64,000 bases of DNA from contig NZ_BMXE01000003.1 in assembly GCF_014651595.1 (NCBI RefSeq), positions 372,001-436,000 of the forward strand, written 5' to 3'. Below, piece by piece: positions 45,960-54,365 of the stretch. How positions within the stretch are numbered: the stretch's first letter is position 1; the number at the start of each line of letters is the position of its first letter. A program made the translations under genes and the position numbers. The notes under the pieces are model-generated. The model worked only from the letters and a program-made list of their open reading frames with translations. It was not told the DNA's origin and searched no databases. Source of the DNA: Pseudovibrio japonicus (lineage in GTDB: Bacteria; Pseudomonadota; Alphaproteobacteria; Rhizobiales; Stappiaceae).

Positions 45960-48263
45960 ATGAATCAGGTTGTTACACCGAAGTTTGGAGTTGGCGCTCC
46001 TGTGCGCCGAAAAGAAGATGTCGCCTTTGTTTCCGGAAAGGGGCATTACACCGATGACTTGAAGGTGGCTGGTGCGGCGCATGCTGTGGTTTTGCGGTCT
46101 TCTCTGGCTTTTGCAAAGTTTACTCTGGGTGGATTGGATGAGGCCCGGGCGATGGACGGTGTGCAGCTGGTCCTGACTGCTGCGGATATTAAAGAGACCA
46201 ACAATATTCCGTGCCAGATGATTCTTACGCAGCTTGATGGTACGCAGCACTGGGTGCCTCGCTATGAGGTCCTGTGTTCGGACACTGCGCGTTTTGTCGG
46301 TGATGCGCTTGCGTTTGTTGTCGCTGATACGGTGGAACAAGCGCGAGCTGCTCTTGAGGCGATTGAGGTTGACTACGAGGACCTTGAAGCTGTGACCGGA
46401 ACAGAGGCCGCTTTAGCAGACGGTGCTCCGCTGGTGTGGCCTGAGCATGGGACGAACAAGGCTTTTGAGGTTGGTGTTGGCAATAAGAAGGCGATGGAGG
46501 AGGCTTTCCAAAAGGCTCACCATGTTACCAAGATCAAGATCATCAATAACCGTCTTGTGTCCAATGCGATGGAGCCTCGTGCCTGTATTGGTGAGTTTGA
46601 CAGTGAAAGTGGCCGTTACACGCTGACCACCGGAACGCAGGGTGGTCATCACATGCGTGCGCAGGTTGCCAAGAACATACTCGGCATTGACGAAAAAGAT
46701 TTACGCGTTGTGACGCCTGATGTGGGTGGCGGTTTTGGCACCAAGATGTTCACCTATCTTGAGTACCCGCTGTGCCTGATTGCAGCGAAGCGGGTTGGCC
46801 GTCCGGTGCGGTGGGTGCAGGATCGGACCGAGCACTTCATGTCTGATGCGCAGGGCCGTGACAATGTATCCACTGCAGAGCTTGCTCTTGATGAGAGCGG
46901 TAAGATGATCGGCCTCAAGGCGCATGTGATTGCAAACATGGGTGCTTATCTGCATGAGTTTGGCCCCGGTATTCCTCAGATTGGCATCACCATGAGTTCC
47001 GGTCTTTACGATATCCCCGCAACCTGGGTGGAAGCGACGGGTGTCTATACCAATACGGTGCCGGTGGACGCGTTCCGCGGGGCAGGACGCCCTGAGGCGC
47101 TCTATCTGATGGAGCGGCTGGCTGATAAGGCGGCGCATGAGATGGGCATGGATCCAGCGGAGTTCCGCCGCAAGAGCTTTATCCCCGATGATGCCTTACC
47201 TTATACAACAGCGACGGGACGCATGTATGATACTGGTTCCTTTGGGGCTCACCTGACCAAGGCGCTGGAGAAGATCCGCTACTCCACGTTTGCGGAACGT
47301 GAGGCAGAGAGCCGCAAAAAAGGACTTTACCGTGGTATTGGGTTTGCGACCTATGTAGAGGCCTGCGCCTTTGCTGGTGGAGAAGAGGCTAAGCTTGAGC
47401 TGAACAAGAATGGCACCGTGTCTTTGCTGATTGGAACGCAGAGTAACGGGCAGGGCCATGCGACGGCTTATGGCCAGATTATCGCAGAACAGCTAGGTTT
47501 GCAGCTTGATCAAGTCGAGATGGTGCAGGGTGATACGGACCGTGTGGCCAAAGGGGGCGGGACCGGTGGGTCGCGCTCGATCCCGATTGGACTGCCATCT
47601 GTGAAAGCGGCTTCTGAGACGCTTGTGACCAAGATTAAGCAGATCGCCAGTGAGAAGCTGGAGGTTGGTGCCGGTGACCTGACGCTGGAAGATGGGCAGG
47701 TGCGTGTGGTTGGGACGGATCAGCAGATCAGTCTTGCTGATGTGGCTGGATCTCAGCCCGAGACCTTGAGCGCAACCGAAGAAGTCACCCAGGATGAATG
47801 TACTTATCCCAATGGCACCCATGTGTGTGAGGTGGAGATTGATCCGGAAACTGGGAAGACCGCAGTGGTCAACTTTGTGATCGTGGATGACTTTGGCGTG
47901 ACGGTGAATCCGCTGCTTCTGGCTGGGCAGGTGCATGGTGGTGCGGGGCAGGCGATCTCGCAGGCGCTGTGCGAGCATACGGTTTATGATGAAACCGGAC
48001 AGCTGCTTTCTGCATCTTTCATGGATTATCACATTGCACGTGCTGATGAAATTCCAATCTTCGACTTCTCGACCCACAATATTCCATCAACGACAAATGC
48101 GATGGGCATTAAGGGGGCTGGGGAAGCTGGGTCGATTGGGGCGGCGCCAGCGGTGATGAATGCTGTGCAGCATGCATTGCGCAATAATGCTGGCGTTGAG
48201 CATATAGATATGCCCGCGACACCGCTTGCGGTGTGGACTGCTATCCAGCAGGCACAAAGCTGA
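45960..48263 (+). CDS. Form II CoxL-like molybdenum hydroxylase large subunit
   Basis: This 767-residue large subunit of the xanthine oxidase/CO dehydrogenase family has the aldehyde-oxidase-type N-terminal domain (about 8-140). The Mo-cofactor domain includes DVGGGFGTKMFTYLEY, TVPVDAFRGAGRPEALYLME and the C-terminal GAGEAGSIGAAPAVMNAV with the active-site Glu. The AFRGAGR motif is that of form II enzymes. True CO dehydrogenases (form I) have AYxCSFR there, so CO oxidation is not expected. GAGGTT precedes the ATG at 45960. The usual FAD (M) and 2Fe-2S (S) subunits are not adjacent. The substrate is unknown. Confidence 0.85.
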   Translation: MNQVVTPKFGVGAPVRRKEDVAFVSGKGHYTDDLKVAGAAHAVVLRSSLAFAKFTLGGLDEARAMDGVQLVLTAADIKETNNIPCQMILTQLDGTQHWVPRYEVLCSDTARFVGDALAFVVADTVEQARAALEAIEVDYEDLEAVTGTEAALADGAPLVWPEHGTNKAFEVGVGNKKAMEEAFQKAHHVTKIKIINNRLVSNAMEPRACIGEFDSESGRYTLTTGTQGGHHMRAQVAKNILGIDEKDLRVVTPDVGGGFGTKMFTYLEYPLCLIAAKRVGRPVRWVQDRTEHFMSDAQGRDNVSTAELALDESGKMIGLKAHVIANMGAYLHEFGPGIPQIGITMSSGLYDIPATWVEATGVYTNTVPVDAFRGAGRPEALYLMERLADKAAHEMGMDPAEFRRKSFIPDDALPYTTATGRMYDTGSFGAHLTKALEKIRYSTFAEREAESRKKGLYRGIGFATYVEACAFAGGEEAKLELNKNGTVSLLIGTQSNGQGHATAYGQIIAEQLGLQLDQVEMVQGDTDRVAKGGGTGGSRSIPIGLPSVKAASETLVTKIKQIASEKLEVGAGDLTLEDGQVRVVGTDQQISLADVAGSQPETLSATEEVTQDECTYPNGTHVCEVEIDPETGKTAVVNFVIVDDFGVTVNPLLLAGQVHGGAGQAISQALCEHTVYDETGQLLSASFMDYHIARADEIPIFDFSTHNIPSTTNAMGIKGAGEAGSIGAAPAVMNAVQHALRNNAGVEHIDMPATPLAVWTAIQQAQS

Positions 48264-48308
48264 AATGAGTAGCTGGCATCTTGTGGGTGCAGGCTTTTAG
48301 AGATTGTG

Positions 48309-48339
48309 CAGGCGGGCTGGTGTCCCGCCTGTTTTTTTT
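48309..48339 (+). terminator. Terminator of the CoxL-like gene
   Basis: CAGGCGGG, 7-base loop, CCCGCCTG and then eight T's, about 45 bases after the stop. Confidence 0.87.
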
Positions 48340-48344
48340 AGTGA

Positions 48345-48581
48345 TCAGAAGGCTTTGAAGGTAATGATGGTTTTGGTGTCCTGAATGCCTTCGAAGACCT
48401 GAACCTTCTCGGCAACGAAATGGCCGATGTCGTCTTCGTCGTTGATGTAGAACTTGGCCAGCAGATCGTACTCCCCGGATGTGGAATAGATTTCGGAGGC
48501 AATTTCCGCGTCGGCGATGGCGTTGGCCACCTGATAGGTTTTTCCGAGCTGGCATTTGATCTGTACAAAGAACGGAATCAT
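48345..48581 (-). CDS. Stand-alone Lrp/AsnC ligand-binding (RAM) domain protein
   Basis: This 78-residue protein consists only of the Lrp-type RAM/alpha-beta domain: MIPFFVQIKCQLGKTYQVANAIADAEIASEIYSTSGEYDLLAKFYI, then DDIGHFVAEKVQVFEGIQDTKTIITF. There is no helix-turn-helix. Such proteins form oligomers that bind amino acids or modulate partner Lrp proteins. It is convergent with the CoxL-like gene and lies next to the riboswitch region. No partner is identified. Confidence 0.85.
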   Translation of the reverse strand: MIPFFVQIKCQLGKTYQVANAIADAEIASEIYSTSGEYDLLAKFYINDEDDIGHFVAEKVQVFEGIQDTKTIITFKAF

Positions 48582-48769
48582 AAATCTGCTATCCTTCTGT
48601 CCCGTAAGCTCAATTTAGAACTTGCGTTATTTTGTGAGCATTTTGCGTTGAAGCTGCGTTTTTTTGCAAGAGTTTGCGTTTTTTAAGCGAGATCTACCCC
48701 CAGTTGCCTTGCGTCGTTCTCTCTTGTTTGTGCTTGCAGTTCTGTCGGTGGTTTGATAGCAAAAATCGA

Positions 48770-48864
48770 ACCAATGGGGGTGCCCGAAAATGAGTGACGG
48801 GCTGAGAGGCAGGATGCCAACTCCTAGAACCTGATCCGGATTGTGCCGGCGGAGGGAATTGGGA
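48770..48864 (+). promoter_or_regulatory. TPP riboswitch (THI element)
   Basis: The conserved cores of the thiamine pyrophosphate aptamer are present: GGGGGTGCCC, GGGCTGAGAGG, ACCTGATCCGGATTGTGCCGG-type P4/P5 elements and GGAGGGAA. The closing stem is CCAAT (48771-48775) with ATTGG (48858-48862). It lies 52 bases before thiM. TPP binding is expected to reduce thiM-thiD expression. Confidence 0.93.
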
Positions 48865-48880
48865 TGAGTACTCGCGTAAT

Positions 48881-48908
48881 CGTTCCCGCCGAAACCGATA
48901 GGGGAGCG
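48881..48908 (+). promoter_or_regulatory. SD-sequestering hairpin of the riboswitch
   Basis: CGTTCCC (48881-48887) pairs with GGGAGCG (48902-48908), covering the thiM SD GGGGAG. No T tract follows, so control is probably translational. Confidence 0.6.
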
Positions 48909-48915
48909 ACAACAC

Positions 48916-49674
48916 ATGTCCTACACAGCTGAAGATCTCTGGCAGGTCGTTGAGAGAGTGCGTGAGCGCGGTGTGCGTGTGCATTGTCTGACAAACTCTG
49001 TTGCGCAGAACATCACCGCGAATGTGATGCTGGCCTGTAACATTGTTCCATCTATGACATCCTCACATGATGAAATTCCAGCGTTTATAGAGAGCGTTGA
49101 CGGGTTGCTCATCAATCTTGGAACGCTGGATGGCAAGCGACGGCATGGGATCCGGCTGGGGTTGGAAGGGGCTGCCAAGAAATCTATCCCCGTGGTGCTG
49201 GATCCGGTTAAGGTTGATCGCTCGGGTATTCGCATGGAGTTTGCCAAGGATATCTTGAGAGAGAACGTTTCGATCCTCAAAGCGAACATGAGGGAGAGCG
49301 CTGGACTAAGCGGAGCGGTTCGCGAAGATACATTGGTTGTGCGTACGGGTAACGAGGATGCTGTGTTTGGCCGCGAGGTGACCCATATAGTCAGCAACGG
49401 GCATGTTTACATGGACAAGGTAACCGGGACCGGGTGTGCGCTGGGCGGTTTACTTGCCGGGTTTGCGGCGCTGGAGCCTAATCAAGAGTTGGCCATGCTT
49501 GCTGCGCTGGCGTTTTACGGTGTGTGTGGTGAGCTTGCCGCAGAACAGGCTAAGGGACCGGGAAGCTTCACGCCAGCTTTCATCGATAGTCTTTATGGCT
49601 TGGAGGCCGAGCAGTTCAATGAGCGTCTTAAGCTTGAAACAATGAATAATAAAGGTGGGGTTGTTGCCGTATGA
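48916..49674 (+). CDS. thiM: Hydroxyethylthiazole kinase
   Basis: ThiM phosphorylates 4-methyl-5-(2-hydroxyethyl)thiazole, which salvages the thiazole half of thiamine. The 252-residue ribokinase-like protein has VHCLTNSVAQNITANVMLACNIVPSM (about 22-47), where N-x-V-x-x-x-x-T-A-N is the family signature. VVLDPVKV-type strand (91-99) and the C-terminal GTGCALGGLLAGF with the catalytic Cys follow. The SD GGGGAG, nine bases before the ATG, lies inside the riboswitch hairpin. Its stop overlaps the thiD start (ATGA), so the two are translationally coupled. De novo thiazole genes are absent here. Confidence 0.94.
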   Translation: MSYTAEDLWQVVERVRERGVRVHCLTNSVAQNITANVMLACNIVPSMTSSHDEIPAFIESVDGLLINLGTLDGKRRHGIRLGLEGAAKKSIPVVLDPVKVDRSGIRMEFAKDILRENVSILKANMRESAGLSGAVREDTLVVRTGNEDAVFGREVTHIVSNGHVYMDKVTGTGCALGGLLAGFAALEPNQELAMLAALAFYGVCGELAAEQAKGPGSFTPAFIDSLYGLEAEQFNERLKLETMNNKGGVVAV

Positions 49675-50486
49675 GTGCGATTGCAGTCACGATTGCAGGT
49701 TCCGATTCCGGCGGCGGTGCGGGAATTCAGGCAGACCTCAAGTCATTTTCGGCCTGTGGTGTTTACGGGGCAAGTGTGATCACGGCCCTGACGGCGCAAA
49801 ACACGATGGGTGTGAGCGGTATTCATGACGTGCCGCCAGAGTTTATAGCGGCGCAGATGGATGCGGTGTTTTCCGATCTGAGGGTGGATGCCGTGAAAAT
49901 CGGTATGCTGTCACAGCCGAAAATTATAGATGTAATTGCCACAAAGTTGACTGAATATGGTGTTAGCCGCGTTATTCTTGATCCGGTGATGGTGGCTACT
50001 TCCGGCGATGTTTTGCTGCAAAACTCCGCGGTTTCCGTGTTGAAGCAGAAGTTGTTTCCGCTGGCGACACTCATTACGCCGAACATGCAGGAAGCGGCTT
50101 TCCTGCTTGATGAGGCGGTGGCTGGATCTCGGGAAGACATGCACAGACAGGCGCTGATGCTGCTGGATATGATGGCGGCTGAGGGCGCACGTGGGGTTCT
50201 GCTCAAGGGCGGGCACGGTTCAAGCGAGACCTGTGACGATCTATACCTCTCCCGGAGTGTGGAGAGGTGGTATACAGCTCCTAGATATAAAACGAAGAAC
50301 ACGCATGGTACGGGGTGCTCCCTGTCCTCTGCGATTGCAGCCGGTCTGGCCAAAGGGCTGGAGCTGGAAGATGCAATATTTGAAGCAAAAGAGTATATTA
50401 GTCAGGCGATCAAAGCTGCGGATATGCTTGATATTGGCAAGGGACATGGGCCTGTGCACCATTTTTACGAGTTCTGGTCGGATTAA
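49671..50486 (+). CDS. thiD: Hydroxymethylpyrimidine/phosphomethylpyrimidine kinase
   Basis: ThiD phosphorylates HMP to HMP-P and on to HMP-PP for coupling to the thiazole. The 271-residue ribokinase-like protein begins AVTIAGSDSGGGAGIQADLKSFSACGVYGASVITALTAQN (the HMP-binding N-terminal signature). It has ILDPVMVATSGD (about 102-113) and the ATP-site KTKNTHGTGCSLSSAIAAGLAKG (about 205-227, with catalytic Cys). It overlaps thiM by four bases and ends 12 bp before the TRAP-receptor gene. Expression should follow the TPP riboswitch. Confidence 0.96.
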   Translation: MSAIAVTIAGSDSGGGAGIQADLKSFSACGVYGASVITALTAQNTMGVSGIHDVPPEFIAAQMDAVFSDLRVDAVKIGMLSQPKIIDVIATKLTEYGVSRVILDPVMVATSGDVLLQNSAVSVLKQKLFPLATLITPNMQEAAFLLDEAVAGSREDMHRQALMLLDMMAAEGARGVLLKGGHGSSETCDDLYLSRSVERWYTAPRYKTKNTHGTGCSLSSAIAAGLAKGLELEDAIFEAKEYISQAIKAADMLDIGKGHGPVHHFYEFWSD

Positions 50487-50498
50487 AAGGCGGTGATA

Positions 50499-51602
50499 AT
50501 GACCAAGAAGAAAGAACAGATGCTGACCCGCCGTCAGGCGCTTGGGCTTACTGCTGGGGCGGTTGCCGGAAGCGCTGCGCTTACTGCACCTGCTCTGGCT
50601 GAAAAGACTGCGACAGTGATCGAGTGGCGCATGGTGACCAGCTGGCCCAAAAACCTGCCGGGTCCGGGGATGTCTGCGCAACGGATTTGTGATCGCATCA
50701 ACACCATGAGTGATGGTGCGATGCGCGTTCGTCTGTTTGCTGCGGGTGAGTTGGTGCCAGCCTTTGAAGTGTTTGATACGGTTTCAAGCGGTACAGCACA
50801 GATGGGCCATTCTGCTGCCATGTACTGGGCTGGAAAGATGCCCGGTTCCGTGTTCTTTACAACCGTCCCATTTGGGCTACTGCCGCAAGAACATACTGCC
50901 TGGGTGGATCAGATGGGCGGTCAGGAACTGTGGGATGAGCTGTACGCTCCGTTTGGCGTCAAGCCGTTCATGGGTGGTAACTCCGGTCCGACTATGGCCG
51001 GTTGGTACCGTGATCCTGTAGAGACACTGGATGACCTGAATGGCCGCAAGCTGCGCATTGCAGGTCTGGGCGGTGAGATCATGCGTAAGCATGGGGTAAC
51101 GCCGGTTAGTATTCCAAGTTCGGAAATGTACACCAGCCTGCAGACAGGTGTGGTTGATGGTGTTGAGTTCCTCGGCCCATGGAGTGACAGTTCATTGGGC
51201 TTCCAGAAACTGGTGAAGCACTATTATGGCCCAGGCTTCAATAAGCCAAACGGGACTGGCGAAGCGCTCGTGAATGCTGTGGCTCTGGAAGGGCTATCTA
51301 AGGATTTGCAGGCGGTTGTTGCAGAGGCTTGCCGTGTGGAAGCCGATGTGGCGCTTGCTGAGGCCAACGCTCAAAACGCAGCAAGCCTGAAGCTGCTGCA
51401 GGAAGAGCATGGAGTTGTGGTGCGCGAGTTCCCGGAGGAGGTTCTGGCCGCTTTGCGGGTGACCAGTGCTGAAGTGCTGGACGAGTACACGCAGGACGAC
51501 AAAGCTGCCCGTGAGATTTATGAGAACTACATGACAGCACAGGAAACCCTTGCGGGGTGGAGCACGCTTTCATTGGGCGAAAACATCGCTGCACGCGGCT
51601 AA
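50499..51602 (+). CDS. TRAP transporter substrate-binding protein (DctP family)
   Basis: This 367-residue DctP-type receptor has a twin-arginine-like signal: LTRRQALGLTAGAVAGSAALTAPALA (about 9-34). The mature part follows the TRAP-SBP layout with KNLPGPGMSAQRICDRINTMSDG, GTAQMGHSAAMYWAGK and RIAGLGGEIMRKHGVTPVSI; the Arg in LRIAGLGG is the site that pairs with carboxylate ligands. The ATG at 50499 is chosen with AAGG eight bases upstream. The DctQ/DctM membrane subunits are absent. Its place 12 bp after thiD raises the idea of a thiamine-precursor receptor under the riboswitch; unproved. Confidence 0.85.
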   Translation: MTKKKEQMLTRRQALGLTAGAVAGSAALTAPALAEKTATVIEWRMVTSWPKNLPGPGMSAQRICDRINTMSDGAMRVRLFAAGELVPAFEVFDTVSSGTAQMGHSAAMYWAGKMPGSVFFTTVPFGLLPQEHTAWVDQMGGQELWDELYAPFGVKPFMGGNSGPTMAGWYRDPVETLDDLNGRKLRIAGLGGEIMRKHGVTPVSIPSSEMYTSLQTGVVDGVEFLGPWSDSSLGFQKLVKHYYGPGFNKPNGTGEALVNAVALEGLSKDLQAVVAEACRVEADVALAEANAQNAASLKLLQEEHGVVVREFPEEVLAALRVTSAEVLDEYTQDDKAAREIYENYMTAQETLAGWSTLSLGENIAARG

Positions 51603-51625
51603 TCAGCGGATCAAACTTTGTTTGA

Positions 51626-51651
51626 AGGCCCCTCTCTTTGGAGGGGCTTTT
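51626..51651 (+). terminator. Terminator of the thiM-thiD-TRAP unit
   Basis: GCCCCTC, 6-base loop, GAGGGGC and then TTTT, 25 bases after the TRAP-receptor stop. Confidence 0.85.
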
Positions 51652-51893
51652 ACTTTGCGGATTTTTTGTCACAGATAATGTGTCGTAGGCCCTCCTGAAA
51701 TACGAATAATCAGGTGGCTGTATACTTGTTTTCTCTGGTTGTTTTCTGAAGTTTTCGAGCCATCCCTTCAAATGTACGAGTGCAATTACTCTTCAATATT
51801 TTCAACTCTGGTGTTAGGAGCCGAATCAATACGTACCACTTAGTTTGATCATGGCGCTGCTTGCTTGTTTCTTGAGAACAGAAAGTATCGTGC

Positions 51894-53162
51894 ATGTCCC
51901 GATATCTAACGATCACGATTGCCAGCCTTTCTTCTTTGCTGATCGCCTCAAGCGCCTATGGCGGGGCTTTTGCGGTTCGGGAGCAGTCGTCGTGGTATCA
52001 GGGACTTTCCTTTGCAGGCAATGCGACGCACTCCAAAAGTCTTTCCAGCATGTATTGGAATCCGGCAACCATGACAGGTCATGAGGGGTGGCAGGGGGAA
52101 ACATCGCAAACGGTTGTGTTTCCCAATGCAACGGTCAGTCTGGATGTGGCGACGATTGATCTTATTGGCATTCCGATTGTGGACGTCCCCTATTCCTCTG
52201 GTGACATTGGTGTGGATGCGTGGGTGCCTGCGAGCTACAGCACGTGGCAGGCCAATGATCGCGTGACGCTTGGTGTCAGCACCAATGCGCCGTTTGGTTT
52301 TGAAACCAAGCCTCGGATCGAGTGGGCCGGGCAAACCTATGCGCGCTCGTCCCGCGTGCTCACCGTCAACGTTACCCCGATGGCTTCGGTAAAGTTGACT
52401 GAGAAGTTTTCTGTCGGGGCAGGGGTTCAAGTTGAATACATTCAAGTACGTTTGAAATCCGCCGCCGGTGTGCCGCCCATTGTGCCCAAGGCACCAACTG
52501 TGGAATTGCGGGGGGAAGACAACAACCTGGGTGTTGGGGCAACACTTGGTGCTCTGTTCAGGCCGTGGGAAGGCACCCAGTTTGGGATCGGATACCGGTC
52601 TCCCATCGAGCATAATCTGAAAGGGCGTCTTGTTGTTGGTGGCGACCCGCCACTGCCTATTCGTGCAACCATCGTTATGCCGGAAACCGTGACGGTTTCT
52701 TTTCAGCAGGAGCTGACAGAAGAATGGCGCGGGATGGGGACGTTTGAATGGACTCACTGGTCGCGGTTCGGGACCTTCCCAGTTTTCAATTTACAGGGCC
52801 AGATGGTGGCGGATCTGCCGTTTCAGTACAATGACGGTTACTTCCTCTCGTTGGGGACTGAATATGACTTCCACCAGCGTGTTACTGGCCGGTTCGGGTT
52901 GGCCTATGAATGGTCGCCCATTGATGAACACAACCGGACACCGCGTCTGCCGGACTCAAACCGGTTCTGGCTCAGCGCGGGTCTCAGTTATTTCCATAAT
53001 GAATGGATCGAGGTGGATGTGGGCTATTCGCACCTGTTCCCTGAAAGCTCCAATATCAATATCAACCCAGCGCACCCAGCCTATGAGGGGATCACTATTC
53101 AGGGGCCGGTGAAGAACACTCATGTTGATATTGTCAGCGTGGGTGGACGCTTGAAGTTCTAG
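51894..53162 (+). CDS. FadL/OmpP1/TodX outer-membrane channel
   Basis: This 422-residue outer-membrane protein has a signal peptide to about residue 23 (AYG/GAF). After cleavage the mature start AFAVREQSSWYQGLSFAGNAT and the NPAT motif (SSMYWNPATMTG) form the family's N-terminal hatch region. Alternating beta strands follow, with aromatic girdles, and the terminal Phe of the sequence SVGGRLKF is the outer-membrane assembly signal. FadL channels move long-chain fatty acids or hydrophobic aromatics by lateral diffusion. The substrate is not determined. No fad gene adjoins. Confidence 0.9.
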   Translation: MSRYLTITIASLSSLLIASSAYGGAFAVREQSSWYQGLSFAGNATHSKSLSSMYWNPATMTGHEGWQGETSQTVVFPNATVSLDVATIDLIGIPIVDVPYSSGDIGVDAWVPASYSTWQANDRVTLGVSTNAPFGFETKPRIEWAGQTYARSSRVLTVNVTPMASVKLTEKFSVGAGVQVEYIQVRLKSAAGVPPIVPKAPTVELRGEDNNLGVGATLGALFRPWEGTQFGIGYRSPIEHNLKGRLVVGGDPPLPIRATIVMPETVTVSFQQELTEEWRGMGTFEWTHWSRFGTFPVFNLQGQMVADLPFQYNDGYFLSLGTEYDFHQRVTGRFGLAYEWSPIDEHNRTPRLPDSNRFWLSAGLSYFHNEWIEVDVGYSHLFPESSNININPAHPAYEGITIQGPVKNTHVDIVSVGGRLKF

Positions 53163-53178
53163 GGTATGTGAGTTTGTT

Positions 53179-53209
53179 GGCCTTCGCGCAGTGCGGCTGC
53201 GGGAAGGCC
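53179..53209. terminator. Hairpin between convergent fadL-like and SDR genes
   Basis: GGCCTTC/GAAGGCC and an inner CGCAG/CGTGC-like stem form one long hairpin with a single mismatch. It lacks a long T tract. It probably ends both transcripts. Confidence 0.55.
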
Positions 53210-53241
53210 TTCTGTAATCGTGGGCTTGTTGGGCGTGTGGT

Positions 53242-54021
53242 TTAGAATGCGCTTGGGAACAGGCCGCCGTCGACAAGGAGGTTCTGACCAGTAATGTAGC
53301 CGGAATGGGCGGAGCACAGGAAGGCACAGGCTTTGCCGAACTCGTTGGGATCGCCAAGGCGTTTTGCTGGGATCTGTTGTGAGGATAACCGCTTTGCTTC
53401 TTCAATGGAGATGCCGGATTGCTTTGCCTCACGTTCGAAACCGCCTTTCAGGCGATCAGTATCGAACCTGCCGGGCAAGACGTTGTTGATTGTGACGTTG
53501 TACTGGGCGTACTGGCGGCAGACACCGGCCAGAAAAGCGGTGAGGCCAGCGCGGGCGCCACTGGACAGGTCCAGTCCCTCGATGGGCATCTTAACGGAGG
53601 AGGAGGTGATGTTGACGATGCGTCCGAAACGGCGCTCTGCCATGCCGTCGATTACGGCTTTGATCAGTTCGATGGGCGTGATCATGTTCTGGACCACGCC
53701 TTCCTGAATGGACTGGCGGTCGAGCTCCTTGAAGTCCCTGCGTGGTGGACCACCGTTGTTGTTGACGAGGACATCGGGATTGGGACAGGCGTTGAGTACA
53801 GCTTGCTGGCCTTCTGGTGAGGAGATATCGGCTGCAACTGGTGTGACGTTGATGTTGTGCTTTGCTGCCAGCTCCTGAGCAACCTGATCGAGAAGTTGCT
53901 CGTTGCGGCCATTGATCACCAGATCGCAGCCAGCCTCGGCCAGTGCCTTTGCTGTTCCCAGGCCCAGCCCACGGCTGGAGGCGCATATAATGGCTTTACG
54001 GCCCTCAAGTCCCAAGTGCAT
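53242..54021 (-). CDS. SDR-fold protein lacking the Tyr/Lys catalytic pair
   Basis: This 259-residue short-chain dehydrogenase/reductase has the cofactor motif ASSRGLGLG (about 14-22), INGRN with an Arg preferring NADP, NNNGG (about 87-91) and PGRFDTDRL. The active-site YxxxK is missing: where YSASKAAL would stand, the sequence reads SSGARAGL, so Tyr becomes Ser153 and Lys becomes Arg157. The Ser of the triad (ITSSSV) is kept. I start it at 54021, where the family N-terminus begins; AGGAT lies eight bases upstream. It may bind NADP without classical SDR chemistry. Confidence 0.85.
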   Translation of the reverse strand: MHLGLEGRKAIICASSRGLGLGTAKALAEAGCDLVINGRNEQLLDQVAQELAAKHNINVTPVAADISSPEGQQAVLNACPNPDVLVNNNGGPPRRDFKELDRQSIQEGVVQNMITPIELIKAVIDGMAERRFGRIVNITSSSVKMPIEGLDLSSGARAGLTAFLAGVCRQYAQYNVTINNVLPGRFDTDRLKGGFEREAKQSGISIEEAKRLSSQQIPAKRLGDPNEFGKACAFLCSAHSGYITGQNLLVDGGLFPSAF

Positions 54022-54365
54022 ATTGATATCCTGCTGAATTTGAGCATGCAAGATGCTCTAGGCTATTGTTTCTTATGCGTTTTGCCGAGGGTTGGGACCC
54101 TGTTTCGGCAAGGTGCAGTGTGATTTTCAAGCTGCAGCTTAGCGTTTGTGAAGGCTTTGAGCCAGTGGTGATCAAGCTTAGCGACTTGATAGGATAATCA
54201 CTTGAATTGCAGGCAGTTGTTTTTTAGTCCCCTAAGAAACGGGGAGTATTGTTGCTTGTGGTTCATGCAAGAAACTGCAAGGGTTGAGTATCTGTAACCT
54301 TGTCATAATTGTTTCTTCTGAATCAATTTAAAGGAAAGAGAATTTCTTATTCCGGAGGCTACGTG
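54022..54365. other. Divergent intergenic region, no gene seen
   Basis: 344 bp between the SDR gene and the LpxH-like gene. No RNA, repeat or supported frame was found. Confidence 0.4.

Noticed and set aside
45960-48263. Aerobic carbon monoxide dehydrogenase
   Set aside because: The active-site loop reads AFRGAGR (form II), not the AYxCSFR of true CO dehydrogenases, and the partner subunits are absent.
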